In this document: positions 1 to 8,565 of the stretch, piece after piece | Numbering within the stretch: position 1 is the first letter of the stretch | How the letters are laid out: each line of letters opens with the position of its first letter | Origin: Coriobacteriaceae bacterium | GTDB lineage: Bacteria; Actinomycetota; Coriobacteriia; Coriobacteriales; Coriobacteriaceae | Direction of reading: 5' to 3' | Length of the DNA stretch: 64,000 bases | NCBI GenBank assembly: GCA_902364975.1 | Contig: CABJFQ010000008.1 | Location: 1-64,000 of the forward strand | Program-made: the position numbers and the translations under genes | The notes under the pieces: generated by a model | The model's input: the letters and a program-made list of their open reading frames with translations, nothing else | What the model was told of the DNA's origin: nothing | Database searches by the model: none

Positions 1-175
1 TCATGGCCCCCGCGCGCGGGGTCCGGGGCGAGCAAGCGGACAGAACAGACAACTGTCCAACAATTCGTGCGAAACACAATGAAAAACCGTTTGATGTGAG
101 TTAATATAAACAACGTCGTGAATCTGACTCCTGCCACATGCATGACAGGGGTTAAACACAAAAAAGGAGTCAACT
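1..175. other. Upstream region of ptsH
   Basis: No gene is visible here. A self-complementary CCCCGCGCGCGGGG lies near the start and could be the foot of an upstream terminator, although no T-run follows. An AT-rich patch (TTAATATAAA, 101-110) is a candidate -10 region, but I see no good -35 at the right distance. A near-palindrome around 131-151 (CCTGCCA...TGACAGG) sits between that patch and the ribosome binding site AAAAGGAG of ptsH. Confidence 0.4.
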
Positions 176-439
176 ATGGTTTCTGAGAAGGCTACCCTCG
201 TTAATCCTCAGGGTCTGCACATGCGTCCGGCTGGTCTGTTCGCCTCCACCATGGGCAAGTACGCCTGTGACGTGACGGTCGTCACCCCCGAGAAGGAGGT
301 CAACGGCAAGTCCCCGATGGCCCTCATGGCTGCTGGTATCCCCTGCGGTACCGAGGTCGAGGTCAAGTGCGACGGCGCCGACGAGGCCGAGGCTCTGGCT
401 GCTGCCATCGAGCTCATCAAGAGCGGTCTTGGCGAGTAG
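176..439 (+). CDS. ptsH: Phosphocarrier protein HPr
   Basis: Cytoplasmic HPr of the sugar phosphotransferase system: it takes phosphate from EI on a histidine and passes it to EIIA domains. The 87-residue length is normal. His15 lies in the motif GLHMRPA and the regulatory Ser46 in NGKSPMAL, so both the EI site and the HPr-kinase site are kept. The ATG follows AAAAGGAG at good spacing. A terminator-like hairpin separates it from ptsI downstream. I see no EII permease next to it, so it acts as a general carrier for PTS genes elsewhere. Confidence 0.97.
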   Translation: MVSEKATLVNPQGLHMRPAGLFASTMGKYACDVTVVTPEKEVNGKSPMALMAAGIPCGTEVEVKCDGADEAEALAAAIELIKSGLGE

Positions 440-482
440 AACTCAAACGGGTCGCATGTTGAACAACTAAGTTCATATTTGG

Positions 483-520
483 GGGCGCAGTGACCTGTTG
501 TAAGGTAGCTGCGCTCTTTT
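483..520 (+). terminator. Intercistronic terminator/attenuator between ptsH and ptsI
   Basis: GCGCAG (485-490) pairs with CTGCGC (509-514), an inner ACC/GGT extends the stem, and TCTTTT follows. This is a partial Rho-independent terminator. It would let HPr be made in excess over EI. Confidence 0.65.
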
Positions 521-572
521 GTCATGGATATGGCAAAACGCTTTATCACATGACACGGAGAGAGGAATGGGA

Positions 573-2276
573 ATGTATCAGGGAGTCAACGCTTCCGAGG
601 GCATCGGTATCGGCACCGTCATGGTCGCCGTCGATCCCGACTTGACGTTTGAGCCGCACGAGGTTGCTGATTCGGCAGCAGAGAAGGAGCGCTATCAGTC
701 CGCTCTTTCGGTCTTCTGCGAGAAGACCCAGGCTCAGGCCGACCACATGAAGGAGACGGTGGGCGAGGCCGAGGCCGAGATCATGAGCGGACACATTGTC
801 CTGGCTCAGGACCCGGGCATGACCGACGCCATCAACGCCGCCATTGACGGCGGCACCTGCGCCGAGCAGGCGCTCATGGACACCTCGACCATGTTCGAGA
901 ACATGTTCCTGTCCATGGACGACGAGATGTTCCGTCTGCGCGCGGCCGACATCGCCGACATCCGCACCGGTATTCTGGCCGAGCTGCTGGGCAAGGAGGT
1001 CGTCGACCTCTCCGTCCTGCCCGAGAATACCGTCGTTGTCGTGCACGACCTCACGCCGTCCATGACCGCCACGATCGATAAGGCCCACGTTGCCGGTATC
1101 GTCACCGAGACCGGTGGCCGCACGTCGCACTCCGCGATCATTGCGCGCGCCCTCGAGATCCCGGCTGTCCTTTCGGTTTCCAACAGCTGCACCGCGTTGC
1201 GCAACGGTATGACCGTTGTCGTCGACGGTGGCAAGGGTATCGTCGAGGCCGATCCCGACGAGGAGACGCTCGCTGCCTACACCGCCAAGGCCGAGGCCTT
1301 CGCTGCCGAGAAGGCAGCCCTCGAGGCCTTCCGTGGCAAGCCGTCCGTGACTGCCGATGGCATCAAGAAGATCATCGCCTGCAACATCGGTAACCCCGAT
1401 GACGTGCCCAACGCGCTCGATCACGACGCCGAGGCTATCGGTCTGTTCCGCTCCGAGTTCCTGTTCATGGACTCTGCTGAGCTTCCTTCCGAGGAGGAGC
1501 AGTTCAACGCCTATCGTAAGGTCGCCAGCGCGCTCAAGGGTGCTCCGGTCATCATCCGCACGCTCGATGTGGGCGGCGACAAGGAGATTCCGTATCTGCA
1601 CATGGTCAAGGAAGATAACCCCTTTATGGGCTTCCGCGCCGTGCGTTACTGCCTGGCCAATCCCGACCAGTACAAGGTCCAGCTCCGCGCTCTACTGCGC
1701 GCCAGCGCCTTCGGTGACGTCAAGATCATGATCCCGCTCGTCACCTGCGTCGAGGAGGTCTTGGCTGTCAAGGAGCTCGTTGAGCAGTGCAAGGCCGAGC
1801 TGACCGAAGAGGGTCGCAAGTTCAACGAGAACATCGAGGTCGGCATTATGGTCGAGACGCCCGCCGCTTCGCTGCTCGCAGACCGTCTGGCCGAGGTCGC
1901 CGACTTCTTCTCCATTGGCACCAACGACCTGATCGGCTACACCATGTGTGCCGACCGTGGTAACGACACCATCTCCAACCTGTACCAGGTGTACTATCCC
2001 GCCGTGCTCCGCTCGCTCAAGAACATCATCGAGAGCGGCGTTAAGGCCGGCATCATGGTCGGTATGTGCGGCGAGGCCGCTGCCGATCCGCTGCTCGAGC
2101 CGCTGCTGATCAGCTGGGGCCTGGAGGAGTTCTCGATGAGCGCTCCGTCCATACTGCGCGCTCGCAAGACCATCAGCCAGTGGACCAAGGCCGAGTGCGA
2201 CGAGCTCGCCGAGAAGGCGCTCGCCTGCAACACCGCCGCCGAGGTCAAGGCGCTGCTCGAGTCCGCAGCTCGCTAA
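573..2276 (+). CDS. ptsI: Phosphoenolpyruvate-protein phosphotransferase (Enzyme I)
   Basis: EI autophosphorylates from PEP and charges HPr. The 567-residue protein has the family order: N-terminal HPr-binding and phosphohistidine domains with GGRTSHSAIIAR (active His near 186), then the PEP-binding TIM barrel with FRSEFLFM, the RTLDVGGDKE stretch, GIMVETPAA and the Cys of GMCGEAA. I chose ATG 573 (MYQGVNASEG) because GGAGAGAGG (557-565) sits about 7 nt upstream; an in-frame ATG at 567 is too close to it. A 74-nt gap with a GC hairpin separates it from the sugar kinase that follows. Confidence 0.97.
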   Translation: MYQGVNASEGIGIGTVMVAVDPDLTFEPHEVADSAAEKERYQSALSVFCEKTQAQADHMKETVGEAEAEIMSGHIVLAQDPGMTDAINAAIDGGTCAEQALMDTSTMFENMFLSMDDEMFRLRAADIADIRTGILAELLGKEVVDLSVLPENTVVVVHDLTPSMTATIDKAHVAGIVTETGGRTSHSAIIARALEIPAVLSVSNSCTALRNGMTVVVDGGKGIVEADPDEETLAAYTAKAEAFAAEKAALEAFRGKPSVTADGIKKIIACNIGNPDDVPNALDHDAEAIGLFRSEFLFMDSAELPSEEEQFNAYRKVASALKGAPVIIRTLDVGGDKEIPYLHMVKEDNPFMGFRAVRYCLANPDQYKVQLRALLRASAFGDVKIMIPLVTCVEEVLAVKELVEQCKAELTEEGRKFNENIEVGIMVETPAASLLADRLAEVADFFSIGTNDLIGYTMCADRGNDTISNLYQVYYPAVLRSLKNIIESGVKAGIMVGMCGEAAADPLLEPLLISWGLEEFSMSAPSILRARKTISQWTKAECDELAEKALACNTAAEVKALLESAAR

Positions 2277-2293
2277 TTTGGTATCAGAGGTAA

Positions 2294-2323
2294 CCGCGTG
2301 GTTGGAATGGGCCGGCCACGCGG
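2294..2323. other. GC-rich hairpin between ptsI and the first sugar kinase
   Basis: CCGCGTGG (2294-2301) and CCACGCGG (2316-2323) form an 8-bp perfect stem without a T-run. It is more likely an mRNA processing or stability hairpin than a terminator. Confidence 0.45.
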
Positions 2324-2350
2324 CCCTCACATATACAGGGGGTACTGTAA

Positions 2351-3283
2351 ATGTTCTACACGCTAACCGCTAACCCGGCTGTCGACATGACGGTTTCGAG
2401 CTCTCCGCTCGAGCCCGACGAGAACGTCCGCACCGGCTCGGCCAGCTACACGGCTAACGGCAAGGGCCTCGACGTGTCCTTCGCCTTTAAGAAGATGGGT
2501 GTCGACACTGTCGCGCTCGGCTTCTTCGCTGGCTTCACGGGCAAGTTCATCGTCGAGGAGGTCATGAACCTGGGTTGCCTCTGCCGCCCGGTCTGGACCG
2601 ACGGTATCACGCGCATTAACACCTACGTCAACGATGGCCAGCACGAGTACGGCATCCTGAACCCTGGCGCTCCTATTACGCCGCAGCACCAGGAGGAGCT
2701 CTACAACATCCTGGACACCGCGGGTGATCTTGAGTGCCTGATCGTCTCCGGCTCCGTGCCTCCCAAAGCTACGCCCGACTTCCTGGCTCAGGTCATGGAG
2801 CACGCTCAGGCTCGTGGCGCCGACGTCGTCCTGGACCTGTCCTCCGACAAGCTCAAGGAGCTCGCTCACAAGAAGCCGCTGCTCATCAAGCCGAACCATC
2901 ACGAGATGAAGGCTATCTTCGGCGTGCCGGTCGACACTGATGACGAGGTCCGCGTTGCCATGAAGATGGCTCACGACGCGGGCGTTCAGAACGTGCTGCT
3001 CACCCGTGGTAGCCGTGGCGACGCCTACTTCTCCAACGGCGAGGACATTTGGTACGCCAAGCGTGAGTTCAACATCAAGCTGGTCTCTTCCGTCTGCGCC
3101 GGCGACTGCACCCTCGCTGCGTTCCTGCACAAGTGGTACAGGGATCGCGACAACGTCGAGGAGGCCATGAAGCTCGCTATGGCCACCGGCGCCAACGTCG
3201 CTGAGTCCGTCGGCATCGGCGACTTCGGTCACGTTGACGAGTACAGCAAGCGCGTTGCTGTCCGCAAGCTCGATCGTCAGTAA
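2351..3283 (+). CDS. 1-phosphofructokinase-like PfkB-family sugar kinase (copy 1)
   Basis: A PfkB/ribokinase-fold kinase of the FruK/LacC type that would phosphorylate fructose-1-phosphate or tagatose-6-phosphate with ATP. It has 310 residues, the usual length. Visible motifs are the N-terminal YTLTANPAVD, the sugar-binding NGKGLDVS, the IKPNHHE stretch and the C-terminal CAGDCTLAAF carrying the catalytic Asp (near 252). It lies 74 nt after ptsI with RBS CAGGGGGT and ends in a terminator, so it is probably co-transcribed with ptsI. The exact substrate cannot be read from sequence. Confidence 0.88.
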   Translation: MFYTLTANPAVDMTVSSSPLEPDENVRTGSASYTANGKGLDVSFAFKKMGVDTVALGFFAGFTGKFIVEEVMNLGCLCRPVWTDGITRINTYVNDGQHEYGILNPGAPITPQHQEELYNILDTAGDLECLIVSGSVPPKATPDFLAQVMEHAQARGADVVLDLSSDKLKELAHKKPLLIKPNHHEMKAIFGVPVDTDDEVRVAMKMAHDAGVQNVLLTRGSRGDAYFSNGEDIWYAKREFNIKLVSSVCAGDCTLAAFLHKWYRDRDNVEEAMKLAMATGANVAESVGIGDFGHVDEYSKRVAVRKLDRQ

Positions 3284-3311
3284 TCGAAACGCGACATATT
3301 CGTGCGCATGC

Positions 3312-3344
3312 GGCGCCCCGGTTTCGGCTGGGGCGCCTTTTTGT
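3312..3344 (+). terminator. Rho-independent terminator
   Basis: GGCGCCCC (from 3312) pairs with GGGGCGCC across a loop containing GGTTTCGGCT and is followed by TTTTTGTT. It ends the ptsH-ptsI-kinase unit. Confidence 0.85.
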
Positions 3345-3471
3345 TCCGCCACGGGGGAGAGGAGTCCTTCCGTACTTCATCGCTTCCACACCGTTCACCG
3401 AGTTGTCCTAGCCTTTTACCGATGCGTGGAATATACTTTCATTAACACGTTGCCTTGTGAAAGGAACATTC

Positions 3472-4404
3472 ATGATTTACACGCTCACTGCAAATCCCGC
3501 CATTGACTACAACATCACCTGCGACGGTCTTGCTGCCAACACCGTCACGCGTACCCGCAACGCCGTCTACACGCCCAACGGCAAGGGCCTCAACGTCTCG
3601 TTTACGCTCGACCACTACGGCGTCGACACCACGATCCTGGGCTTTTTCGCCGGTTTCTCGGGCGAGTTTATCGTTAAGGGCGCCGAGGCCCTGGGCGTGC
3701 CCGTCAAGCCCGTGTGGACCGACGGCATCACGCGCGTCAATGTGTTCCTCAACGCCGGCCCCGACACCGAGTACAACATGGTCAACGCCGGTGCCGCCAT
3801 CAACGAGGCCAACGAGCGGGAGATGTTTGAGCTCATCGATTCGCTCGATGACATGACCTGCCTGGTCATCAGCGGCTCGCTGCCTCCCAACACTTCCGAG
3901 GGCTTCCTGGCCGAGGTCCTGCGCCGCGTCAAGGCCAAGGGGGCCGAGTTCGTGCTCGATATCTCGAGCCATCAGCTGGCAGACCTCATTGCCATGGAGC
4001 CGCTGCTGATTAAGCCCAATGACGACGAGCTGCTCGATATCTTTGGCATTAAGGTAAGCGGCGGCGACGATGAGTCCGTCAAGGGTGCCATGGCCGAGCT
4101 GCACGCCAAGGGCGCTAAGAACGTGCTGCTGACGCTCGGCGGCGCCGGTGCGTACTTCTCCAACGGCGAGCACATCTGGTTTGCCAACCGTACTTTTGAG
4201 GTTAAGCTGCTGTCGACGGTGTGCGCCGGCGATTCTTCGCTGGCCGCCTTCCTGTCCGTGTGGCACGACGCCCCGGAGCGCGTCGAGGACGCCCTGCGTC
4301 TCTCGATGGCCACCGGCGCTAACGTGGTCGAGTGCCCCGGTCTGGGCGACTTCGCCAAGGTCGATGAGTATCAGAAGGGTATTGCAATCCGTCAGGTTTG
4401 CTAG
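3472..4404 (+). CDS. 1-phosphofructokinase-like PfkB-family sugar kinase (copy 2)
   Basis: Tandem paralogue of the upstream kinase with the same length (310 residues). It shares YTLTANPAIDYN at the N-terminus, PNGKGLNVSFT for sugar binding, LLIKPNDDE and CAGDSSLAAF with the catalytic Asp near 254. The ATG at 3472 follows AAAGGA; an upstream in-frame GTG (3457) would overlap the RBS. It has its own terminator and is separated from copy 1 by one, so the two are likely expressed independently. The divergence between copies suggests different substrates or conditions; this is inference. Confidence 0.88.
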   Translation: MIYTLTANPAIDYNITCDGLAANTVTRTRNAVYTPNGKGLNVSFTLDHYGVDTTILGFFAGFSGEFIVKGAEALGVPVKPVWTDGITRVNVFLNAGPDTEYNMVNAGAAINEANEREMFELIDSLDDMTCLVISGSLPPNTSEGFLAEVLRRVKAKGAEFVLDISSHQLADLIAMEPLLIKPNDDELLDIFGIKVSGGDDESVKGAMAELHAKGAKNVLLTLGGAGAYFSNGEHIWFANRTFEVKLLSTVCAGDSSLAAFLSVWHDAPERVEDALRLSMATGANVVECPGLGDFAKVDEYQKGIAIRQVC

Positions 4405-4437
4405 TTCCGGCACCTTGCCTGAATAGTTCAATTATTT

Positions 4438-4474
4438 CGCATCCGTCTTAGACCAGGACGGATGCGTTTTTGTT
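4438..4474 (+). terminator. Rho-independent terminator
   Basis: CGCATCCGTC (4438-4447) and GACGGATGCG (4457-4466) form a perfect 10-bp stem followed by TTTTTGTTT. Confidence 0.92.
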
Positions 4475-4568
4475 TATCGGACTTGCGTGTGCAGTGGAGG
4501 CTGTTTCTTGCTAGACTTCTTGCAGACGCAATCGATAGCCAATTTGATAGTCGCAGGAGGCCATAGGC

Positions 4569-5963
4569 ATGTGCAATGTTTCGCTCAACGGTACGCAGCC
4601 GACCGATGCCTCTATCCGTGTCCTGCGTGCGCTTGAGGCAGCAGGTCTTGAGGCTTGGTACGTGGGTGGTTGGGTACGTGATGCGCTGATGGGATGCCCC
4701 AGCCACGATGTCGACATGTGCTGCAGCGGCCTGTGGCTGGAGTCCAAGGCGGCACTCGAGGCCGCCGGCATTGCGGTAGTTGAGTCGGGCATTAAATTTG
4801 GCGGCATTACGGCTATTTGCGATGGCGAGCGCATTGAGGTCACCACCTATCGCCTGGACGGCTTCTATACCGACGGTCGTCATCCTCAGAGTGTGGAGCG
4901 CGCCGCTTCGCTTGAGGACGATCTGGCGCGCCGCGACTTTACCGTCAATGCCATGGCGTGGCATCCCGAGCGCGGCCTTGTCGACCGCTACGATGGCCAG
5001 GGCGACCTAGACCGCAAGCTGATTCGTGCCGTCGGAGATCCCAAGCGCCGCTTTAACGAGGATGCCCTGCGCATGTTGCGTGCGGTGCGTTTTGCCTGCC
5101 GCCTGGACTTTGTGATTGAGCCCGAGACCAAGTGTGCCCTTGCCGAGTGCGCGCCGCTGCTCGATGCCGTGGCGCGCGAGCGCGTGGGTATTGAGCTCGA
5201 GGGCATTCTATCGACCGGCCACGGGGGAGACGCGATGCTGCGCTACCCCGAGCTCATCTGCGCCGCCGTGCCCGAGCTTGCGCCGGCTCGTGGGTTTGAC
5301 CAGCGCAGTGTCTATCATGCGTTTAACGTCTACGAACATATCGCCCGCGTGCTGACGGTGGCAGGGGAGCTGGCGCTGTGCGATGGCGTGGCGCCTTCGC
5401 CGAGCTTAATGTGGGCAGCGTTTTTGCATGACGTCTCCAAGCCCGATTGCTTTACGGTCGATCACGCCGGCAGCGGCCACTTCTACGGTCATCCCGAGCT
5501 CGGCGCCAAGAAGGCGCGCGTCATTATGGATCGCCTGGCGCTCTCGCACGATTTGGTGCGCGATGTGTGCCTGCTCATCAAATACCATGACAAGCCGCTG
5601 CGCCCCGAGCGCTCCTGCCTGCTCAATATGATGCGCGCGCTTTCGGGCGAGGGCGTCGACACGCCGCGTCTGATGGACGAGCTCATGGATCTCAAGCGTG
5701 CTGACACACTTGGTAAGGCCCCGTCGTGCTTCTATTACGTCGAGACGATTGAGGAGATGCGCGCGATGGCGCACGAGCTGCTGAAGGCGGGGGAGCCCTA
5801 TACGCTCAAGATGCTCGCCATTAACGGCGGCGACCTGATCCGCGCCGGTGTGAAGCCGGGGCCCGAGCTAGGCCAGCTACTCAACTCCGCCCTCGACGCC
5901 GTGATCGAAGACAACATTTCCAACGAGCGCGAAGCTCTTTTGGTCCATCTCAACTTGAATTAG
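4569..5963 (+). CDS. cca: tRNA CCA-adding nucleotidyltransferase with HD domain
   Basis: Class II nucleotidyltransferase that builds or repairs the 3' CCA of tRNAs. Of its 464 residues, the head carries GGWVRD (33-38) and the metal-binding DVD (47-49). RRDFTVNAM and the RFNEDALRMLRA template region follow. The C-terminal part has an HD-type motif (FLHDVSKPD), seen in many such enzymes. ATG 4569 is preceded by GCAGGAGG. It stands alone between terminators and just upstream of two tRNA-Glu genes. Pure A-adding activity is possible but less likely, as only one such enzyme is seen here. Confidence 0.9.
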   Translation: MCNVSLNGTQPTDASIRVLRALEAAGLEAWYVGGWVRDALMGCPSHDVDMCCSGLWLESKAALEAAGIAVVESGIKFGGITAICDGERIEVTTYRLDGFYTDGRHPQSVERAASLEDDLARRDFTVNAMAWHPERGLVDRYDGQGDLDRKLIRAVGDPKRRFNEDALRMLRAVRFACRLDFVIEPETKCALAECAPLLDAVARERVGIELEGILSTGHGGDAMLRYPELICAAVPELAPARGFDQRSVYHAFNVYEHIARVLTVAGELALCDGVAPSPSLMWAAFLHDVSKPDCFTVDHAGSGHFYGHPELGAKKARVIMDRLALSHDLVRDVCLLIKYHDKPLRPERSCLLNMMRALSGEGVDTPRLMDELMDLKRADTLGKAPSCFYYVETIEEMRAMAHELLKAGEPYTLKMLAINGGDLIRAGVKPGPELGQLLNSALDAVIEDNISNEREALLVHLNLN

Positions 5964-5994
5964 CTACCCAGTTTACCTGCGCGTTCCATAACCT

Positions 5995-6017
5995 GCCGAC
6001 AATTTTTTCGGCAATTT
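5995..6017 (+). terminator. Weak hairpin downstream of cca
   Basis: TGCCGA and TCGGCA flank an AT-rich loop and are followed by ATTTGG. This is a weak candidate terminator for cca. Confidence 0.4.
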
Positions 6018-6028
6018 GGAATTTCTTC

Positions 6029-6057
6029 TTGCGCTGATGTTTTTTGTCCCGTAATAT
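6029..6057 (+). promoter_or_regulatory. Sigma-70-type promoter of the tRNA-Glu pair
   Basis: TTGCGC (6029-6034), a 17-bp spacer and TAATAT (6052-6057), 35 bp before the first tRNA. The spacing is ideal for a housekeeping promoter. Confidence 0.7.
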
Positions 6058-6091
6058 ATGTCCTCGCAGCACGGCAGTGCAGATGTCATGT

Positions 6092-6168
6092 GGCCCGTTC
6101 GTCTAGCGGTTTAGGACGCCGCCCTCTCAAGGCGGAGATCACCAGTTCGAATCTGGTACGGGCTACCA
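6092..6168 (+). tRNA. tRNA-Glu (anticodon CTC), copy 1
   Basis: A 77-nt cloverleaf with encoded CCA. The acceptor GGCCCGT pairs with ACGGGCT (including a G1:U72 pair). The anticodon stem CCGCC/GGCGG encloses the loop CTCTCAA, giving anticodon CTC. The T-arm is ACCAG-TTCGAAT-CTGGT. It decodes GAG, the abundant Glu codon in these GC-rich genes. Confidence 0.97.
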
Positions 6169-6190
6169 CTTCTTTTCTGCTGAGGCCTAT

Positions 6191-6267
6191 GGCCCGTTCG
6201 TCTAGCGGTTTAGGACGCCGCCCTCTCAAGGCGGAGATCACCAGTTCGAATCTGGTACGGGCTACCA
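6191..6267 (+). tRNA. tRNA-Glu (anticodon CTC), copy 2
   Basis: Identical over all 77 nt to copy 1 and 22 nt downstream of it. It is probably co-transcribed from the same promoter and ended by the terminator at 6279. The duplication likely serves heavy GAG use. Confidence 0.97.
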
Positions 6268-6278
6268 CGCATCTGATA

Positions 6279-6309
6279 CCCGGTCTTCCCATGGAAGGCC
6301 GGGTTTTTT
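6279..6309 (+). terminator. Terminator of the tRNA-Glu unit
   Basis: CCCGGTCTTCC (6279-6289) pairs with GGAAGGCCGGG (6293-6303) apart from one G-U pair, followed by TTTTTT. Confidence 0.9.
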
Positions 6310-6417
6310 ATTTTCAAACAACCGTCTGCAATTCCCGTTTGAACCAGAGCTTTGCGTTCTGCCTATGGCCCTTACGGGTACAATAACCAAGATATTTTGA
6401 CTGTTAGAAGGAGTCTC

Positions 6418-7725
6418 ATGACGGAGTCCTCTCAGCATACGTCTAAGCCCCAGGTCGAGGTTGAGGCCTCGGGCGGAGATGACAATAAGAGCGCACGCCG
6501 CGGCGCCATCTTTATCGGCGTCGTGCTGGTGGGTTATATCGTCTATCTGGTGGTAACCGGGCAGATGGGGCAGTTCTGGGCCGCTATGTCGAGCGTCCAG
6601 GCGCCATGGCTCGTTATCGCGTGTCTTTGCATGTTCATGTATCTGTTCTTTGGCATTGTGGCCTATGCGATCGCCGTTTGGCTCGACCCTTATTCGCCCG
6701 TCGGCATTCGCGACCTGATCTCGGTCGAGGCGAGCGGTATCTTCTTTGGCAACCTGACGCCCATGATGATGGGCTCTACGCCCGCCCAGATTTACCGCCT
6801 GACCAAGGCAGGCCAAAATGTCGGCGAGGCCGGTGCCACGCAGTTCACGCGCTTTATCGTGTATCAGTTTGGCCTCGTTGCCTGGGGCGCCATTCTGCTG
6901 CTTGCCCGAATGCCGTTTTTCGCCGAGCGCTATGGCGACATGACGCTGCTGTGCGTCTTTAGCTTTGGCGGTCACTGCTGCATTCTGCTTGGCATCTTTG
7001 CCGTCGCGCTCATGCCTAAGACCGTCACGCGCGTCGCGCACTGCATTATCAATTGGCTCGAGCGAATGGGCGTCTCGGCCACCAAGATTGAGGGCTGGCG
7101 TACGTTTGTCGACGGCGAAATCTACTCTTTCTCCGAGAAGTTCAAGCTTTCAGCCGGCCACTTTTCGTCCATGCTGCTCACGGTGGTCATCACCATGATG
7201 CAGCTCGCGTTTTTCTACCTCGTGCCGTATTTCCTGATGCTTGCCTTTGGCCACCACGAGGTCGACTTTTTCTCGGTCATGGCCGCGAGCGCCTTTGTCC
7301 AGCTGTTGAGCTCTGCGGTCCCCTTGCCCGGTGGAACTGGTGGCGCTGAGGGCGGCTTTGCATTGTTCTTGGGTCATTTCTTTGGGTCGGCTTCGACCGC
7401 CGGCTATCTGCTGTGGCGCCTCATTACGTTTATTGCGCCGACCATTTTGGCTGCGCCCCTGTTGGGCCTTAAGAGCGCCCACAACGAGAGCATCCATGCG
7501 CGCTGGGATCGCGTGATGCGCAAACTCGGCCGCACGCCTCAGACGCCCTCTGCGCCCACTAAGCCGCACCCCACGAATGCTGTTACCGTTGATCCCAAGA
7601 AGCACGCTCAGAAGGCTTCTGGGACCGCTAAGCCGGCTCATAAAGCCTATGTGCGCCAGACAGGCGACGGTATTCGCGTATCTCCGTCGGCACTCAATAA
7701 GAAGAAGCACCCTAAGTCGCAGTAG
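6418..7725 (+). CDS. YbhN/AglD-like integral membrane protein (flippase-like)
   Basis: A 435-residue membrane protein of the lysylphosphatidylglycerol-synthase transmembrane family (YbhN/AglD type). After a charged cytoplasmic start it shows about eight hydrophobic segments and the family signature PLPGGTGGAEGG near residues 300-312. The C-terminal ~70 residues are Lys/Pro/Thr-rich and soluble. There is no MprF catalytic domain, so lipid aminoacylation is not expected. Members have been proposed to move lipids or assist envelope glycan work, but the function is unproven. ATG 6418 follows AGAAGGAG. Confidence 0.8.
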   Translation: MTESSQHTSKPQVEVEASGGDDNKSARRGAIFIGVVLVGYIVYLVVTGQMGQFWAAMSSVQAPWLVIACLCMFMYLFFGIVAYAIAVWLDPYSPVGIRDLISVEASGIFFGNLTPMMMGSTPAQIYRLTKAGQNVGEAGATQFTRFIVYQFGLVAWGAILLLARMPFFAERYGDMTLLCVFSFGGHCCILLGIFAVALMPKTVTRVAHCIINWLERMGVSATKIEGWRTFVDGEIYSFSEKFKLSAGHFSSMLLTVVITMMQLAFFYLVPYFLMLAFGHHEVDFFSVMAASAFVQLLSSAVPLPGGTGGAEGGFALFLGHFFGSASTAGYLLWRLITFIAPTILAAPLLGLKSAHNESIHARWDRVMRKLGRTPQTPSAPTKPHPTNAVTVDPKKHAQKASGTAKPAHKAYVRQTGDGIRVSPSALNKKKHPKSQ

Positions 7726-7841
7726 GGCAGTCGTGCGTTCTTCATATTGCCGGGCTTTTTTGTGCCGGATGGGGGATAATCCTCTTACGTAGATTATCTC
7801 TCATCTGTTGATGAATGCCCGCATATCGAAGGGACACGCCC

Positions 7842-8453
7842 ATGGCCACCAGCAAACCGCGTATTGATCGCCGCATCGTTCGCAGCCGCAATGCCATCCT
7901 TTCCGCTTTCGAGCGCCTGCTCATGGAAAAGCCGCTGGCAGACATTACGGTGAGTGCCATCGCGCGCGAGGCCAATGTCGACCGCAAGACCTTTTACGTT
8001 CACTTTGGTACGGTCGACGGCCTGCTCGATGCCATTGCCGTCGATGTGGTGGAGATGATTGTCGACTCGGTCGAGAAAACGCTTGCTTCAATGGACGGTG
8101 ACACCAACGAGCGCGCCCTGGGAGCGGCGGCGACCTTCTTTAAAACCGTTAACGAGGCGTTATGCAACAACCTGGTGCTCAATCGTCAGCTGATCGAGAA
8201 CATTCCGCTCGATGATTTTATGGCTCGTCTTCGTGCACCTCTCGAGCACGAGATTGCCGAGCGCAATCTGCTGCCCCAAGGCCTTAAGGATGAGATGTTC
8301 GACTACTATCTGGCGTTTTTGCTGTCAGGCATTATCGGTATCTATCGCACGTGGGCGCTGTCTGACGGCTCGGTTCCTATTGAGCGCGTCTCTGAGGTCG
8401 CCAACGACCTGACTCTCAATGGCCTGTCGAGTCTGGAATCTCGCTTGGATTAG
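7842..8453 (+). CDS. TetR/AcrR-family transcriptional regulator
   Basis: A 203-residue protein with an N-terminal TetR helix-turn-helix: RSRNAILSAFERLL, then the ITVSAIAREANVDRKTFYVHF recognition part (residues ~30-50). The C-terminal ligand domain resembles TetR_C_8-type regulators. ATG 7842 follows GAAGGGA. It is a single gene, ending right at the edge of the cobalamin island and its transposase remnant. No operator or target is evident, and the upstream membrane-protein gene is only one candidate. Confidence 0.85.
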   Translation: MATSKPRIDRRIVRSRNAILSAFERLLMEKPLADITVSAIAREANVDRKTFYVHFGTVDGLLDAIAVDVVEMIVDSVEKTLASMDGDTNERALGAAATFFKTVNEALCNNLVLNRQLIENIPLDDFMARLRAPLEHEIAERNLLPQGLKDEMFDYYLAFLLSGIIGIYRTWALSDGSVPIERVSEVANDLTLNGLSSLESRLD

Positions 8454-8455
8454 GC

Positions 8456-8541
8456 CTAATTGGGCTCGTCCGCGTGGAAATTCCTGTTTACGAGGTTCTC
8501 CGGCGCCTTGTAGACCTCGCCGGCGTAGGAGCTGTAGCCTG
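8456..8541 (-). pseudogene. Remnant of an IS3-family transposase (OrfB)
   Basis: Read on the minus strand, about 27 codons encode GYSSYAGEVYKAPENLV followed by NRNFHADEPN and a stop. This matches the segment of IS3-family OrfB transposases between the HTH_21-type region and the integrase core, where the usual continuation is a Trp and the first catalytic Asp. A stop lies just upstream too, so only this scrap survives. It sits exactly between the TetR gene and the cobalamin island and marks an old insertion or rearrangement. The match is from memory of the family, not a search. Confidence 0.65.
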
Positions 8542-8565
8542 AGGATCCTTAAAAGAAAGTCCAGT

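Noticed and set aside
546..1601. Long minus-strand open frame antisense to ptsI
   Set aside because: It mirrors the GC-rich codon bias of ptsI, has no RBS or family resemblance, and ptsI on the other strand is unambiguous. The same applies to the many other antisense frames in the window.
6092..6267. Two identical ~77-nt units 22 nt apart, CRISPR-like at first glance
   Set aside because: They fold as tRNA-Glu(CTC) genes with encoded CCA; no further repeats follow.
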